Positions 43,634-53,543 of a DNA stretch of 64,000 bases are shown piece after piece. How positions within the stretch are numbered: position 1 is the stretch's first letter; every line of letters starts with the position of its first letter. Source of the DNA: Flammeovirgaceae bacterium BBD 1991-12 (lineage in GTDB: Bacteria; Bacteroidota; Bacteroidia; Cytophagales; Cyclobacteriaceae); assembly GCA_001657315.1 (NCBI GenBank), contig LYSV01000015.1, positions 1-64,000 on the forward strand. Direction: 5' to 3'. The notes under the pieces were generated by a model. That model saw only the letters and a program-made list of their open reading frames with translations. It had not been told where the DNA came from and ran no database searches. Position numbers and translations under genes: made by a program.

Positions 43634-44130
43634 AATAGATAGGTTTAAGTGGAAAATTTGTTTTGGTGGGCTCTGAGGATTCCTAGGGGTTTACGGATTA
43701 CCCGGGAAAAGGATGTAACATTTACATAATTCCAGATCCTTGATGGATAAGTGGCAATTATCCATGGTACGTCTGGTCAGGGGATAAGCGCCACAGCAGG
43801 AGACTGCAATTGTCCTAAGTCCACACATCTCGCAGGAAAAGAAAGGATACTGACCATATAGCATACAGGCAATAGTAATCCCGGGTACCATAAAACGACA
43901 GACCGGGATGGGATCTCCGGTTCGCTCTTTACATGATCATACCGGTCGTATACATTTTACCAGCGAAAGCCCACTACCCGGAATTAGCGAATCGCCGGAA
44001 ATGCTTTTCATTTTACGCTATTGACGGAGATCCTGTGATTTTTTTTAGGCTTTTGTTTATTATATTTCAGTTTTTGAAATGAATTGCTGTGCTTTTTTTC
44101 TGAATAACAGATAGTTATATTTCAAATTTA
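43634..44130. other. 497-base spacer upstream of the ECF sigma gene
   Basis: Lies between the DUF2911-TPR gene and the sigma factor gene. A Cys-rich open frame of 66 codons on the minus strand (43691-43891) has no recognisable family, signal or ribosome-binding site and is not called. Two TATATTTC stretches close to 44131 resemble -7 boxes. No strong hairpin or RNA gene is seen. Confidence 0.4.
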
Positions 44131-44757
44131 ATGATAACAGAGGGACCAGATCGTTCAGAATTATCAGATGATCAATTGTGGATTCAGTTGAAGGACAGTG
44201 ACCAGCACGCCTTAACCAATATTTACCTCAGACACGTTAATTCTCTCTACAGTTATGGATTTAAAATAGCTCAGGATGCCAGACTTGTTGAAGATACTAT
44301 TCAGGATCTTTTTGTTGGTTTTTGGGAAAGACGGCATAAACTATCGGACGTCCGGAATGTTGAAGCCTATTTGTTTAAAGCGTTCAAAAGAAAGTTATTA
44401 AGGGAAATTGTAAGAAAAAAAAGGCGTACGTCCATAGCACGATCTGTTAACACACCGGATTATGAATTTCCTTTATCCCCATCCATCCAATCGAAACTTA
44501 TTGCGGAAGAAGAAAAGAAAGAGCAAGAAGACAGGTTAAAAGAAGCGTTGAAAAAGCTAACGGCAAGGCAAAGGGAAGCCATTTTCCTCAAATATCAACA
44601 AAAACTGTCTTTCGCGGAAGTAGCTGACGTAATGGAAATAGAAACCAAGGCGATCTATAAACTAATGTCCAGAGCCATCAGCACACTTAAAGACACTATG
44701 AAGTCAGGTGCGCTGACCTGCACTACATTGCTATCCGATTTTTTATCATTTCAATAG
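44131..44757 (+). CDS. ECF RNA polymerase sigma factor
   Basis: A 208-residue sigma-70 family factor with only regions 2 and 4. Region 2 includes LYSYGFKIAQDARLVEDTIQ and DLFVGFWERRHKL; region 4 includes LTARQREAIFLKYQQKLSFA and the helix-turn-helix EVADVMEIETKAIYKLMSRA. This is the Bacteroidota FecI-like group that partners with FecR anti-sigma factors. The FecR gene follows 119 bases downstream, then susC and susD, so it probably drives this locus on signals passed from the SusC STN domain. It ends with an unusual Cys/Thr-rich tail. Confidence 0.93.
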   Translation: MITEGPDRSELSDDQLWIQLKDSDQHALTNIYLRHVNSLYSYGFKIAQDARLVEDTIQDLFVGFWERRHKLSDVRNVEAYLFKAFKRKLLREIVRKKRRTSIARSVNTPDYEFPLSPSIQSKLIAEEEKKEQEDRLKEALKKLTARQREAIFLKYQQKLSFAEVADVMEIETKAIYKLMSRAISTLKDTMKSGALTCTTLLSDFLSFQ

Positions 44758-44876
44758 CCCTCCTGCGCGGTAGTTTTTATCCTTCATTCATTTTTTTCTG
44801 TAGTCATGGGGTAAAATGAAAATCGAATGCCCCTTTTAATTCATAAAGGGAATTTCACCCTAAATACTATCCAACA

Positions 44877-45905
44877 ATGAAGAAAGATTATAAGAAGTAT
44901 ACTACCCAGGATTTCCTGCTTGATGAAGCATTCATTTTATCAGTTTACACACAGAAAGAAGATAAGCAAGGAGAAGCATGGGAGGAAATGCTAAAGAGAC
45001 ATCCTGAAAAGAAGGCTGAAATGGAAGAAGCCAGACGCATCCTTCTTTCAATGACCTTTGCGGAAGATGAGATCAATGAAGATAGGATCCTGCTGATTGC
45101 TGATAGGATCAGGCAAAGGATCAATACTACCCGGAAAGTCCCCTTTTCCGGTATTTACAAGGCAGCAGCTTCTCTGGCCATTTTGGCTGCAATCTGTTTT
45201 GGAGCTTATAAATTCATTGATTTTGAAAAGGAGGATCCGGTTGTTATACCTTTGGTCAACAAGTTTAACCCCCGTGGTCAGAAATCTACGATTGCTCTCC
45301 CCGACGGTTCTACTGTGATCCTCAATTCCGAAAGTAAAATTTCATTTCTCAAAGTATTTGATAAAAACCTGAGGGAAGTTCATCTGGAAGGTGAGGCTTT
45401 TTTTGATGTCAGGAAGAACGAGGAAGCGCCATTCGTTGTATACATGGGAGCGCTAAAAGCAACGGTATTGGGTACATCTTTCAATGCCAGGAACTATCCC
45501 GAGGAGAACTACACCAACGTAGCGCTGTCAACAGGCAAGCTATCCGTATCACCCGTCGAATCCAGTGATATTCAAAACGAGACAATAGTTCTGGAACCAG
45601 GGCGTCAGGCCATTTACGATAGATCATCTTCTGAGATCTCCGAAGATTCCTTTGACATGGAAGAAATACTGGCGTGGAAAAACAAAACTATCTATTTCAA
45701 AGAAGCAGATATGGCAAATATCGAGAAAAGACTTGAGCGTTGGTACGGTGTAGACATCACGGTCAAAAACCCGCCTGACAGGGAGGTAAGTGTGTCAACT
45801 ACCTTCAAAAACCAACCCTTAAGCCATGTGCTGAAGAGCCTGGCCTTTACGTTAAAATTTGATTACCGGATAGACGACGAAAAGATAGTCATCCACTTTA
45901 AATAA
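44877..45905 (+). CDS. FecR-type anti-sigma factor
   Basis: A 342-residue inner-membrane protein. The cytoplasmic part of about 95 residues would bind the ECF sigma factor, one transmembrane helix follows at about 96-114 (AAASLAILAAICFGAYKF), and the periplasmic part holds the FecR domain (FNPRGQKSTIALPDGSTVIL, EVHLEGEAFFDVRKNEEAPF, ATVLGTSFNARNYPE). The C-terminal DUF4974-like domain (MANIEKRLERWYGVDITVKN) contacts the receptor STN domain. It lies between the sigma gene and susC, the usual order. Cleavage on receptor signalling would release the sigma factor; this is known for the family. Confidence 0.93.
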   Translation: MKKDYKKYTTQDFLLDEAFILSVYTQKEDKQGEAWEEMLKRHPEKKAEMEEARRILLSMTFAEDEINEDRILLIADRIRQRINTTRKVPFSGIYKAAASLAILAAICFGAYKFIDFEKEDPVVIPLVNKFNPRGQKSTIALPDGSTVILNSESKISFLKVFDKNLREVHLEGEAFFDVRKNEEAPFVVYMGALKATVLGTSFNARNYPEENYTNVALSTGKLSVSPVESSDIQNETIVLEPGRQAIYDRSSSEISEDSFDMEEILAWKNKTIYFKEADMANIEKRLERWYGVDITVKNPPDREVSVSTTFKNQPLSHVLKSLAFTLKFDYRIDDEKIVIHFK

Positions 45906-45945
45906 AAATCCAGATAACATGATATTCAACACCAGCTAGCAAAAA

Positions 45946-45967
45946 ACCGGTGACAAATGTCACCGGT
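45946..45967 (+). promoter_or_regulatory. Near-perfect palindrome between fecR and susC
   Basis: ACCGGTGACA (45946-45955) and TGTCACCGGT (45958-45967) pair perfectly with two bases between. No T-run follows. It may be an operator, a processing site or a partial terminator that lowers regulator readthrough into susC. Confidence 0.5.
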
Positions 45968-46074
45968 CATTACTTCACCCTTAGTGAAAGGTTAATCCAT
46001 GCTACAACATCTCATAACCGGCCATTAAGGGCAATAAAAGTTCATTTAATCAGTATAAACAAACGCTCAAATTT

Positions 46075-49000
46075 ATGAAAAATAAACTTTTACCAGTAAT
46101 TATCATGCTCTCTAAATACGCCATCTACAGCCTTACGGTCATGTGCATATTTTCAAACCTGATATTGGCTGCAGAAGGGACGGCACAGAAATATAAAAGT
46201 GTAAAAGATGTATATATATACGTCGGTTTTGACAATGCAACAATAACAGAAGTTTTCGCAGAGATTGAGAAACACACCAACTTTTATTTTACGGTTGATC
46301 ATACTCAAATCGATCAAACTGTAGTAATAAACAGGAAGCCTCAGAGCACCAGTGTTGCAGAACTACTGATTGACTTGTCGAAAAAAGCAAACCTAAAGTT
46401 CAGACAGGTCAATGACAATATCAGCGTAGTATCCAGAACAAAATCCTCCCCGCTGAACAGGTTGGAAATAGAGGTTGATGAGCCAGCAGATATTCGGATA
46501 AAAGGTGTTGTGGTCGATGAAAAAGAGGAACCACTGGTAGGTGTGAGCATTGTTGTTAAAGGCACCACTATTGGTACCATAACAGATTATAATGGTGAGT
46601 ACTTTTTGGAAGTACCGGATGAGAATGCAGTACTTGTTTTTTCATTTGTCGGATATGCTACTCAGGAAGTCCCTGTGGGTAATCTTAGTGTCATTGATGT
46701 TATTATGGAAGAGGACATTGAAACGCTCTCTGAAGTAGTTGTGGTAGGCTATACTGAGAAGGATTCCAGAAAGCTCACTTCGTCACTGGCCACAGTAGAT
46801 AGTGACAGGTTGGAAAAAGTCCCAATGTCTACCTTCGATAATATTTTACAAGGTAACGCTGCCGGTGTTCTTATTCAGTCAGGTACCGGCCAGCCAGGAA
46901 GATCAGCATCCATTAGCATAAGGGGTGTTAAGTCATTAAATGCGGGTGATGCTCCATTATATGTTTTGGATGGTACTATAATAACAGAAGGGGATTTTGC
47001 AGCCATCAATCCTAACGATATTGGCTCCTTAACTATTTTGAAAGATGCTGCGGCTACCCAGATATATGGTTCCAGGGCATCAGGCGGAGTGGTAGTTATC
47101 ACGTCAAAAGAAGGAGTGAAAGGAAAGACCAGAATGGAATACAGTACCTATTTTGGGCTTTCGCTTAAGCCTGACTATAATGATGGACTTCAGCCACTTA
47201 CATCTGCGCAAAATATAGATCTGCAGCATGAGCTCGGATCCGGTTCTACAGTTGGCTTTTCTCAAAGGGATATTGACTCACTTAAACAGATCAATACGGA
47301 CTGGCTTGATGTTACTACGAGAAATGGTACAATACAATCCCATGAGCTTTCCTTGTCAGGAGGAAATGAAAACACTACATTTTACCTGTCAGGAGCTTAC
47401 TTTAGTCAGGAAGGAATAGCCTTACGGTCTGATCTGAAACGATATTCACTCAAACTGAACCTTGAGCATGAGATAAATAACTTTACCATAAGGTCCAATG
47501 TCTATTTGGCTCATACAGATGCCCGGGATAGTCAGTCAGAGGGAAGTTTTAGCAGGTCTAACTCTTTTTACGGCTCTATAAGGACCGCTCCCTATAATCC
47601 GGTTGTACATCCGGTAACAGGCGAATATGTATTAGGCCTGGAAGGCCGGAATATTGTGGAACGTACCAATAACACGATTGAAGATGAAGATAGTGACAAT
47701 GCAATTATAAGCCTGAGAGGGGAATACAGATTTCCTTTTTTAAAGGGGTTAAGGGTAGTCTCGAATTGGTCTGTAAATTATAGACAGGAAAACAATGTTG
47801 ATTTTGTAGATCCACAATCCTTTAGAGGCCAGACAAGGCAAGGGAGACAAGGAGAGTTACGAAACTCTTTTGACAGACGGACTCTGCTTACAGGTACAAA
47901 CTCTCTTCACTACAGTTTTGATATTGCTAACGAACACTTTTTTGAAGTAGCAGCTTATCAGGAGTATTTTGAGGCTAAAACAAGGGAAACTTTTGTCGAA
48001 GTGTTTGGTTTTGATAAAATCAATACAATAGCGGGTGCTACTCCAGGCACAGCTGACAATGGTTTTATCCCAAATTTTGGTGGAGGTATTAGTGAAAACA
48101 CGCTATCATCTTTATTTGGAACCCTTGACTATTCTTTCAGGGATAAATACAACGTAACTGCCGGGATAAGACGTGATGGATCGAACAGGTTTGGGGCTAA
48201 TAACCGTTTTGGAACATTCTATTCAGTAGGTTTAGGTTGGAGCTTCAGTGAAGAAAGCTTTATGTCCGGTCTGGGCGTTTTAGACTATGGAAAATTCAGA
48301 GCCAGTTATGGTACAGTCGGAAATCAAAGTATCAGTAATACTGCTGCCCAACCTATATTTGGTATATCCTCTTACGGAGGTGTAAATGGTATTGTCGAAG
48401 GTTTATCTAACCCTGACCTGAAATGGGAACAAACACAAAAACTGAATTTGGGAATTGACCTAACGCTATTAAATGACTTTTTATCTCTTAATGTTGATTG
48501 GTACAATGAAGTTACAACGGACCTTCTGATCTCTACACCACTTTCGGAAACTACAGGATTTAGTAGTCAGTTAAGAAATACAGGGTCATTGAGAAACAGG
48601 GGTATTGAAGTCAATGTCAATACCAATAATATCAATAAAGGTAATTTTAAGTGGAGTACAGACTTTAACATTTCCAGAAACCGAACGATTATAACTGAAT
48701 TGCCGAATGGTGAATTTGTAACTGGAAATACTCTGGTAAGAGAGGGGGTTGAGTTCCCTATTCATTTCAGAGTGAAAAGGGCCGGTGTAAACCCGGCTAA
48801 TGGCAGGTTTTTATGGTACAATCTGAACGGGGAATTAACGGAAACCTTTGATCTCAATGACCGTGTCGCAGAGTTGCCGGCAACACCAAGATTTTTTGGA
48901 GGTTTAACAAACACACTAAGCTACAAAGGGCTTACGCTTCGGGTGTTATTTACTTTTTCTGAAGGGAAGTACATTATGAACATCGCAAGGACCTCACTTG

Positions 49001-49356
49001 ACAATCCTACAAAGACAAATAATGGAAGTGCCTCTACGAATGCCCTGCGACTTTGGAGACAGCCTGGTGATATAACAGATATCCCCAGTGCAAGGCAAGG
49101 TGAATATTTCAGTGATTCAGGCTTCATTGAAGATGCATCATTCATCAGATTGAGGAACGTGAGACTTTCTTATAACCTTTCTTCTTCAATCACAGAAAGG
49201 TTGCACATATCAGGTTTGAACGTCTACCTCCAGGGGCAGAACGTACTTACTTTTACTTCCTATTCTGGTTTGGACCCTGAAAACTCGGGCATAGAAGAGC
49301 GGGCCGAATACCCAGCGCTACAAACGTTCACTGTAGGGGCTGATGTTAGATTTTAA
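46075..49356 (+). CDS. SusC-type TonB-dependent outer-membrane transporter with STN domain
   Basis: A 1093-residue outer-membrane transporter. After the signal peptide comes an STN domain (about 45-120, NATITEVFAEIEKHTNFYFT), which talks to FecR. A carboxypeptidase-like domain follows (IKGVVVDEKEEPLVGVSIVV), then a TonB-box-like SEVVVVGY and the plug (TILKDAAATQIYGSRASGG). The barrel ends LQTFTVGADVRF with the C-terminal Phe needed for barrel insertion. SusC proteins import oligomers captured by their SusD lids. The susD gene follows 11 bases downstream. The solute is not encoded in its sequence; neighbours suggest phosphate- or protein-rich matter. Confidence 0.96.
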   Translation: MKNKLLPVIIMLSKYAIYSLTVMCIFSNLILAAEGTAQKYKSVKDVYIYVGFDNATITEVFAEIEKHTNFYFTVDHTQIDQTVVINRKPQSTSVAELLIDLSKKANLKFRQVNDNISVVSRTKSSPLNRLEIEVDEPADIRIKGVVVDEKEEPLVGVSIVVKGTTIGTITDYNGEYFLEVPDENAVLVFSFVGYATQEVPVGNLSVIDVIMEEDIETLSEVVVVGYTEKDSRKLTSSLATVDSDRLEKVPMSTFDNILQGNAAGVLIQSGTGQPGRSASISIRGVKSLNAGDAPLYVLDGTIITEGDFAAINPNDIGSLTILKDAAATQIYGSRASGGVVVITSKEGVKGKTRMEYSTYFGLSLKPDYNDGLQPLTSAQNIDLQHELGSGSTVGFSQRDIDSLKQINTDWLDVTTRNGTIQSHELSLSGGNENTTFYLSGAYFSQEGIALRSDLKRYSLKLNLEHEINNFTIRSNVYLAHTDARDSQSEGSFSRSNSFYGSIRTAPYNPVVHPVTGEYVLGLEGRNIVERTNNTIEDEDSDNAIISLRGEYRFPFLKGLRVVSNWSVNYRQENNVDFVDPQSFRGQTRQGRQGELRNSFDRRTLLTGTNSLHYSFDIANEHFFEVAAYQEYFEAKTRETFVEVFGFDKINTIAGATPGTADNGFIPNFGGGISENTLSSLFGTLDYSFRDKYNVTAGIRRDGSNRFGANNRFGTFYSVGLGWSFSEESFMSGLGVLDYGKFRASYGTVGNQSISNTAAQPIFGISSYGGVNGIVEGLSNPDLKWEQTQKLNLGIDLTLLNDFLSLNVDWYNEVTTDLLISTPLSETTGFSSQLRNTGSLRNRGIEVNVNTNNINKGNFKWSTDFNISRNRTIITELPNGEFVTGNTLVREGVEFPIHFRVKRAGVNPANGRFLWYNLNGELTETFDLNDRVAELPATPRFFGGLTNTLSYKGLTLRVLFTFSEGKYIMNIARTSLDNPTKTNNGSASTNALRLWRQPGDITDIPSARQGEYFSDSGFIEDASFIRLRNVRLSYNLSSSITERLHISGLNVYLQGQNVLTFTSYSGLDPENSGIEERAEYPALQTFTVGADVRF

Positions 49357-49367
49357 TCTATAAAACA

Positions 49368-50780
49368 ATGATCAAGATATATAGATATTTATTGACGAGC
49401 ATATGCCTGGTGATCATGCTTTCATGTGATGATAAATTGGAAATTGCTCAACCGGATGTGCTGTCCGCGGAGGTTGCCATTCAAAGTGTAGAGGATTTAG
49501 AATTGGCGCTGGTAGGTGCTTATGCCACCTTGCGGAGCGGAAGCTTGTATAGAGAGGCTATGGTGTATTTGCCGGATATATTGGCGGATAATATGAGAAT
49601 AGGCCCTACTAATGGAGGACGCTTCAGAACCCAGACAAACTGGTTGTACACAGCAGGCAATGACATTGGAGTTTGGGCTGCTGCTTATACGCTTATTTTT
49701 AGGGCCAATACTGTAATAAACAACGCAGAGCAGTTTGAAGATGGGCCCTATAAAAACAGAATTGTTGGACAAGCCTATGCGCTAAGAGCCTTTGGGCACT
49801 TTGACCTGCTCAGATACTACGGACAGGAATACAATAGAAACTCTACCAGGCTTGGGGTACCGGTTGTTAAATTCTTTGAGATCGGTACCCCGCCCAGGGC
49901 CACGGTAGCCGAGGTATATGATCAGGTGTTTGAAGATCTTGGCACGGCCAGAACCATGTTGGGTGATGTTGACAAAGATATACAGGAAACAGGGCCATAT
50001 TTTATGGACCAGCGGGCAGTAACGGCCCTGCTCGCGAGGGTATCGCTTTATGCCGAAGAGTGGGAAGATGCCGCGGATTATGCCTCTCAGGTTATTAGTA
50101 CCAATTCACTGGCAGGCATTGGTGAATACCCTGGGATATGGAGGGAAGATGACCTTAATGACGAAATCCTGTTTGGCGTTCTGTTTGCTACGCGGGATGA
50201 GGGCACTTTAGGCAGTCGCTTGTATGATGCCGTTCTTGACATTCCACAACAGTTTACCTATACCGCTTCTTTGGGAGACCTTTATGATAAGACCAATGAT
50301 ATTCGATTCAGCACTTTCGTATTGGAAAACACCACAACAAGTTCCGATGATGTCTACCTGACGATCAAATACCTCGGGCGTGGTGGTGAAAATGGTCTTA
50401 ATAACGCCAAAGTGCTTAGAGTAAGTGAAATGTATCTCATCAGGGCTGAAGCATACACCAATATCCCCGGTAGAGATACCGATGCACTGGCGGACCTGAA
50501 TGCCCTGAGGGATAGTAGAATAAGTGCCTATGTACCGGAAAATCTTAGTGGAGATGCACTTAAAGAAGCGATCCGGGTAGAAAGAAGAAAGGAGCTCGTA
50601 GCCGAAGGACACAGATGGTTTGACTTGAGAAGAACAAATGAATCTATCGCCCGGGGGACCGATTGCAGAGGTATAACACTGAACTGTACCTTGCCAACGG
50701 GTGATTCTAGATTTATATACCCCATTCCTCAGGACGAGATTTTGGCAAATCCCAATATGAAGCAGAATGATGGATATTAA
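49368..50780 (+). CDS. SusD/RagB-type surface lipoprotein
   Basis: A 470-residue lipoprotein (lipobox IMLSC near residue 20) that caps the SusC channel and captures ligand at the cell surface. The TPR-like helical scaffold is visible from GAYATLRSGSLYREAMVYLP through NNAEQFEDGPYKNRIVGQAY. The C-terminal family landmarks AEAYTNIPGRDTDALADLNALRDSR, IRVERRKELVAEGHRWFDLR and FIYPIPQDEILANPNMKQND are all present. It is 11 bases after susC, so the two are translated from one message. Length is at the short end of the family, suggesting a compact ligand-binding face. Confidence 0.95.
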   Translation: MIKIYRYLLTSICLVIMLSCDDKLEIAQPDVLSAEVAIQSVEDLELALVGAYATLRSGSLYREAMVYLPDILADNMRIGPTNGGRFRTQTNWLYTAGNDIGVWAAAYTLIFRANTVINNAEQFEDGPYKNRIVGQAYALRAFGHFDLLRYYGQEYNRNSTRLGVPVVKFFEIGTPPRATVAEVYDQVFEDLGTARTMLGDVDKDIQETGPYFMDQRAVTALLARVSLYAEEWEDAADYASQVISTNSLAGIGEYPGIWREDDLNDEILFGVLFATRDEGTLGSRLYDAVLDIPQQFTYTASLGDLYDKTNDIRFSTFVLENTTTSSDDVYLTIKYLGRGGENGLNNAKVLRVSEMYLIRAEAYTNIPGRDTDALADLNALRDSRISAYVPENLSGDALKEAIRVERRKELVAEGHRWFDLRRTNESIARGTDCRGITLNCTLPTGDSRFIYPIPQDEILANPNMKQNDGY

Positions 50781-50801
50781 AAGGTTTGAATGTTAGAAGC
50801 T

Positions 50802-51812
50802 ATGAAAAAATACATATATATAATACTTGTTGCTATTGTAGCACTCTCGTGCGAAGTAGATAATATCGGACCCATATTGGATGATGATATTGATCGAATC
50901 TTTTTTGATACCGACAGTATAGGTCGTTTTGAAAATGATCCAAATGATATTGTTGTTAGAGTAAGCTCAATTAAGCCGGGACGTAGCACCACTATTACTT
51001 TAGGAGGTACAGCTGTTAGAGATGTAGATTATGTCCTGACCGGTGATCTAAACCTTTCTTTCGGGGAAAGTGGTGATGCAGCTTACAATCAATACCTCTT
51101 CATCTCATTAATTGATAATTCTGCTGGTGATGATGACAAAACGATCATACTTTCATTGCCATCCGGCCAGGGTCTTTCCGAGACAAACCGGAGGGAATTG
51201 ATCATAAGCATTGTTAATAATGACGTGAGTTCCGGAACAGTAGAAGTACCAATTTCCGCAACTAATGATGATGTGGAAGAAGGTCAGTTTGATGGTGCGC
51301 TGGATTTTGATAGTAGTGACCTTGAACTAGGTGAATATGATACAGGAGGAACACCAGATCGTGGACTTCAGACTATTGGCCTCAGGTTCAATAACATTCA
51401 AATTCCACAAAATGTGAATATACTTTCTGCTTCTATTCAATTTACTGCAGATAATACCGGGTCGGACCCTGTCCAATTGACCATTTATGCGGAAAACATT
51501 GGAAATGCACCCGAATACGCAAATGCTTTTGGAGTGACAAGCAGAGATAGAACTACAGCTAATGCGGTTTGGAACGTACCACCGTGGCTTACTGTGGGTG
51601 AAAGTGGTGCTCCTCAGAAAACACTGGATTTGTCAGCAGTGGTTCAGGAAGTTTTGGATAGAGATGATTGGCAGGCGGGTAACAGTATAAATTTCATTAT
51701 GGAACATAGCGGACCAAGTGTAGGGGTGACAAGTAACTCTGGCGGTAGAGAAGCTGAAACTTTCGATGGAACTGCTGCACCTGTCTTAATTATAGACTGG
51801 GAGCTTAAATAA
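50802..51812 (+). CDS. Surface lipoprotein with beta-rich C-terminal module (paralogue of next gene)
   Basis: The ATG at 50802 gives MKKYIYIILVAIVALSCEVD with a lipobox, and 336 residues. The N-terminal part is a Calx-beta-like strand region (ITLGGTAVRDVDYVLTGDLN, KTIILSLPSGQGLSE). The C-terminal 170 residues (GLRFNNIQIPQNVNILSASI, NAVWNVPPWLTVGE, SAVVQEVLDRDDWQAGNSIN, GGREAETFDGTAAPVL) form a module I recall from many marine secreted proteins, often next to phosphatases, and resembling DNRLRE-type beta domains. It is shared with the next gene. It probably binds the substrate at the cell surface. Confidence 0.75.
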   Translation: MKKYIYIILVAIVALSCEVDNIGPILDDDIDRIFFDTDSIGRFENDPNDIVVRVSSIKPGRSTTITLGGTAVRDVDYVLTGDLNLSFGESGDAAYNQYLFISLIDNSAGDDDKTIILSLPSGQGLSETNRRELIISIVNNDVSSGTVEVPISATNDDVEEGQFDGALDFDSSDLELGEYDTGGTPDRGLQTIGLRFNNIQIPQNVNILSASIQFTADNTGSDPVQLTIYAENIGNAPEYANAFGVTSRDRTTANAVWNVPPWLTVGESGAPQKTLDLSAVVQEVLDRDDWQAGNSINFIMEHSGPSVGVTSNSGGREAETFDGTAAPVLIIDWELK

Positions 51813-51907
51813 CTGTTTTTCGCAGTTACGGAGCACCTGCATGACCCTGAAACTTTTATTACGACTTAAAAAGTTCAGATTCGGATATATTTTTAAAAGA
51901 ATAATTA

Positions 51908-53374
51908 ATGAAAAATACTAGATATATATTGGTTAAGCGTTTCCTGTTTTGCTTAACCCTGACAGCTACCATACTCGTAGCATGTGAAGATGATGATGCT
52001 GATAAAATTTCTAACTCGCCACAGAGATTGCCGGATATAACCATGATAGACCCTGCCAGCGGGCCTGTACGATCTACGGTGACACTTACAGGGGTAAACT
52101 TCAGTGAAAATCCTGATGAGATCAGCGTAACGTTCGACGGAGGAGATCAGGCACAAATTATATCCTCTACGGAGACAACGATCAAGGTTAAAGTACCTGA
52201 TTTCACTACTTCCGGTATTGTAAACTTAGTTGTGGGGACTTCATTTGCCATAGGAGGGCCAACATTTACGGTTGAGCTACCCGAAATTATGTCCTATTCA
52301 ACATCAACAGCCGAACCCGGTGCATCTGTCGTGATCTCCGGTTCCGGTTTTAGCGAAACACCAACGGATAATATTGTCAGCTTCAATGGAGAACTGGCTG
52401 AGGTTGCATCATCTTCATCCACAAGCATTACGGCTACAGTTCCCGTGCGGGCTTTGACAGGTCCAATTACCTTAACGGTGGCTGGAAATGATCCGGTGAC
52501 AGGTCCTGTATTTACGGTTACGAGACCTGAAGTAATGATAACTTCCATCAACCCAACCCAGGGCGCCCCGGGAATAGAAGTTACAATTACCGGAACTGGT
52601 TTTAGCGAAATATTGGCTGATAATATTGTCAGTTTCAATGGAGAGCTGGCAGATGTTTCAGCATCCACACCTACAACCATTACTGCCACCGTTCCCTTAG
52701 ATGCTACTACAGGCCCCATTACTCTGACGGTATTTGGTAATGATCCCGTAACAGGGCCTGAGTTCACTATAACCGGGAATACCATATTGATCCCTCTCAT
52801 TAGCGATGATGATGATGTAGAAGAGATTGCAGTGCTGGAAGCTGGAAGCACCGATGCCGTAGGTGATATGGATCTGGGCAGTAGTGACCTGGAATTTGGA
52901 GAAATGAGCAGTGGTCAGGGCTTAATGAATATCGGGTTACGATTTAATAATGCTGACATACCGCAGGGAGCAACTATTGAAGAAGCCAGCGTTCAGTTTA
53001 AATGTGATAATACCGGGGCGGACCCGGTAGAACTGACCATTTATGGAGAAAATACCGCCAATGCTGCTGAATATACAGGAGTTAACGGAGAATTATCTGA
53101 GAGACCACTTACCACAGCAAATGTGGTGTGGAATGTTCCTGAATGGGTGGCAGCAGGTGATCGGTTAGACGCCCAGAAAACAGTGAATTTGGCGAGTATA
53201 ATACAGGAAATTGTAGATCGGCCTGACTGGGCACCCGGCAATAGCATAAACATTATAATGAAACACACGGGTGTGAGTATTGGTGTAACCAATACTTCAG
53301 GAGGAAGAGAAGCAGAAAATTACTCATCGTCTACCGCTGATGACGGGGCTGAATTATCCATCACTTTCAAGTAA
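51908..53374 (+). CDS. IPT/TIG-repeat surface lipoprotein with shared C-terminal module
   Basis: A 488-residue lipoprotein (MKNTRYILVKRFLFCLTLTA, then ILVAC). Three IPT/TIG repeats occupy about residues 45-295: DPASGPVRSTVTLTGVNFSE, STSTAEPGASVVISGSGFSE and NPTQGAPGIEVTITGTGFSE. A C-terminal module of about 180 residues (GLRFNNADIPQGATIEEASV, NVVWNVPEWVAAGDR, GGREAENYSS) is paralogous to the end of the preceding protein. TIG domains in SusC/SusD loci usually hold out a ligand-binding domain from the membrane (SusE/SusF or SGBP-like). A strong hairpin follows the stop, ending this transcript. Confidence 0.8.
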   Translation: MKNTRYILVKRFLFCLTLTATILVACEDDDADKISNSPQRLPDITMIDPASGPVRSTVTLTGVNFSENPDEISVTFDGGDQAQIISSTETTIKVKVPDFTTSGIVNLVVGTSFAIGGPTFTVELPEIMSYSTSTAEPGASVVISGSGFSETPTDNIVSFNGELAEVASSSSTSITATVPVRALTGPITLTVAGNDPVTGPVFTVTRPEVMITSINPTQGAPGIEVTITGTGFSEILADNIVSFNGELADVSASTPTTITATVPLDATTGPITLTVFGNDPVTGPEFTITGNTILIPLISDDDDVEEIAVLEAGSTDAVGDMDLGSSDLEFGEMSSGQGLMNIGLRFNNADIPQGATIEEASVQFKCDNTGADPVELTIYGENTANAAEYTGVNGELSERPLTTANVVWNVPEWVAAGDRLDAQKTVNLASIIQEIVDRPDWAPGNSINIIMKHTGVSIGVTNTSGGREAENYSSSTADDGAELSITFK

Positions 53375-53380
53375 TAATGA

Positions 53381-53417
53381 AAATAAGAGAATGCTTCTCA
53401 GGAGCATTCTCTTATTT
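53381..53417. terminator. Strong hairpin after the TIG lipoprotein gene
   Basis: Fifteen-base perfect stem (53381-53395 and 53403-53417) with a 7-base loop TCTCAGG. The 3' arm ends TCTTATTT. It separates the susC-susD-lipoprotein message from the phosphoesterase gene and argues against a start for that gene upstream of 53544. Confidence 0.85.
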
Positions 53418-53543
53418 ATCAAATCACAGTTTTTGTTAAAGCAGATCAGCATTAAAGGATATTCCAACCTCCTGAGTAGAAACATTATCAGCGCTATCTT
53501 ACAGACTATTTTAGATCAATATCAACCATCAAAACCTGGATCC

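Noticed and set aside
43691-43891. Cys-rich 66-codon minus-strand frame upstream of the sigma gene, considered as a small peptide precursor
   Set aside because: No leader motif, no maturation genes nearby, no ribosome-binding site or -7 box; the Cys spacing fits no family I know.
53340-53543. N-terminal extension of the metallophosphoesterase to 53340
   Set aside because: It would run through a 15-base-stem terminator and overlap the preceding gene, and it would bury a clear lipoprotein signal starting at 53544.
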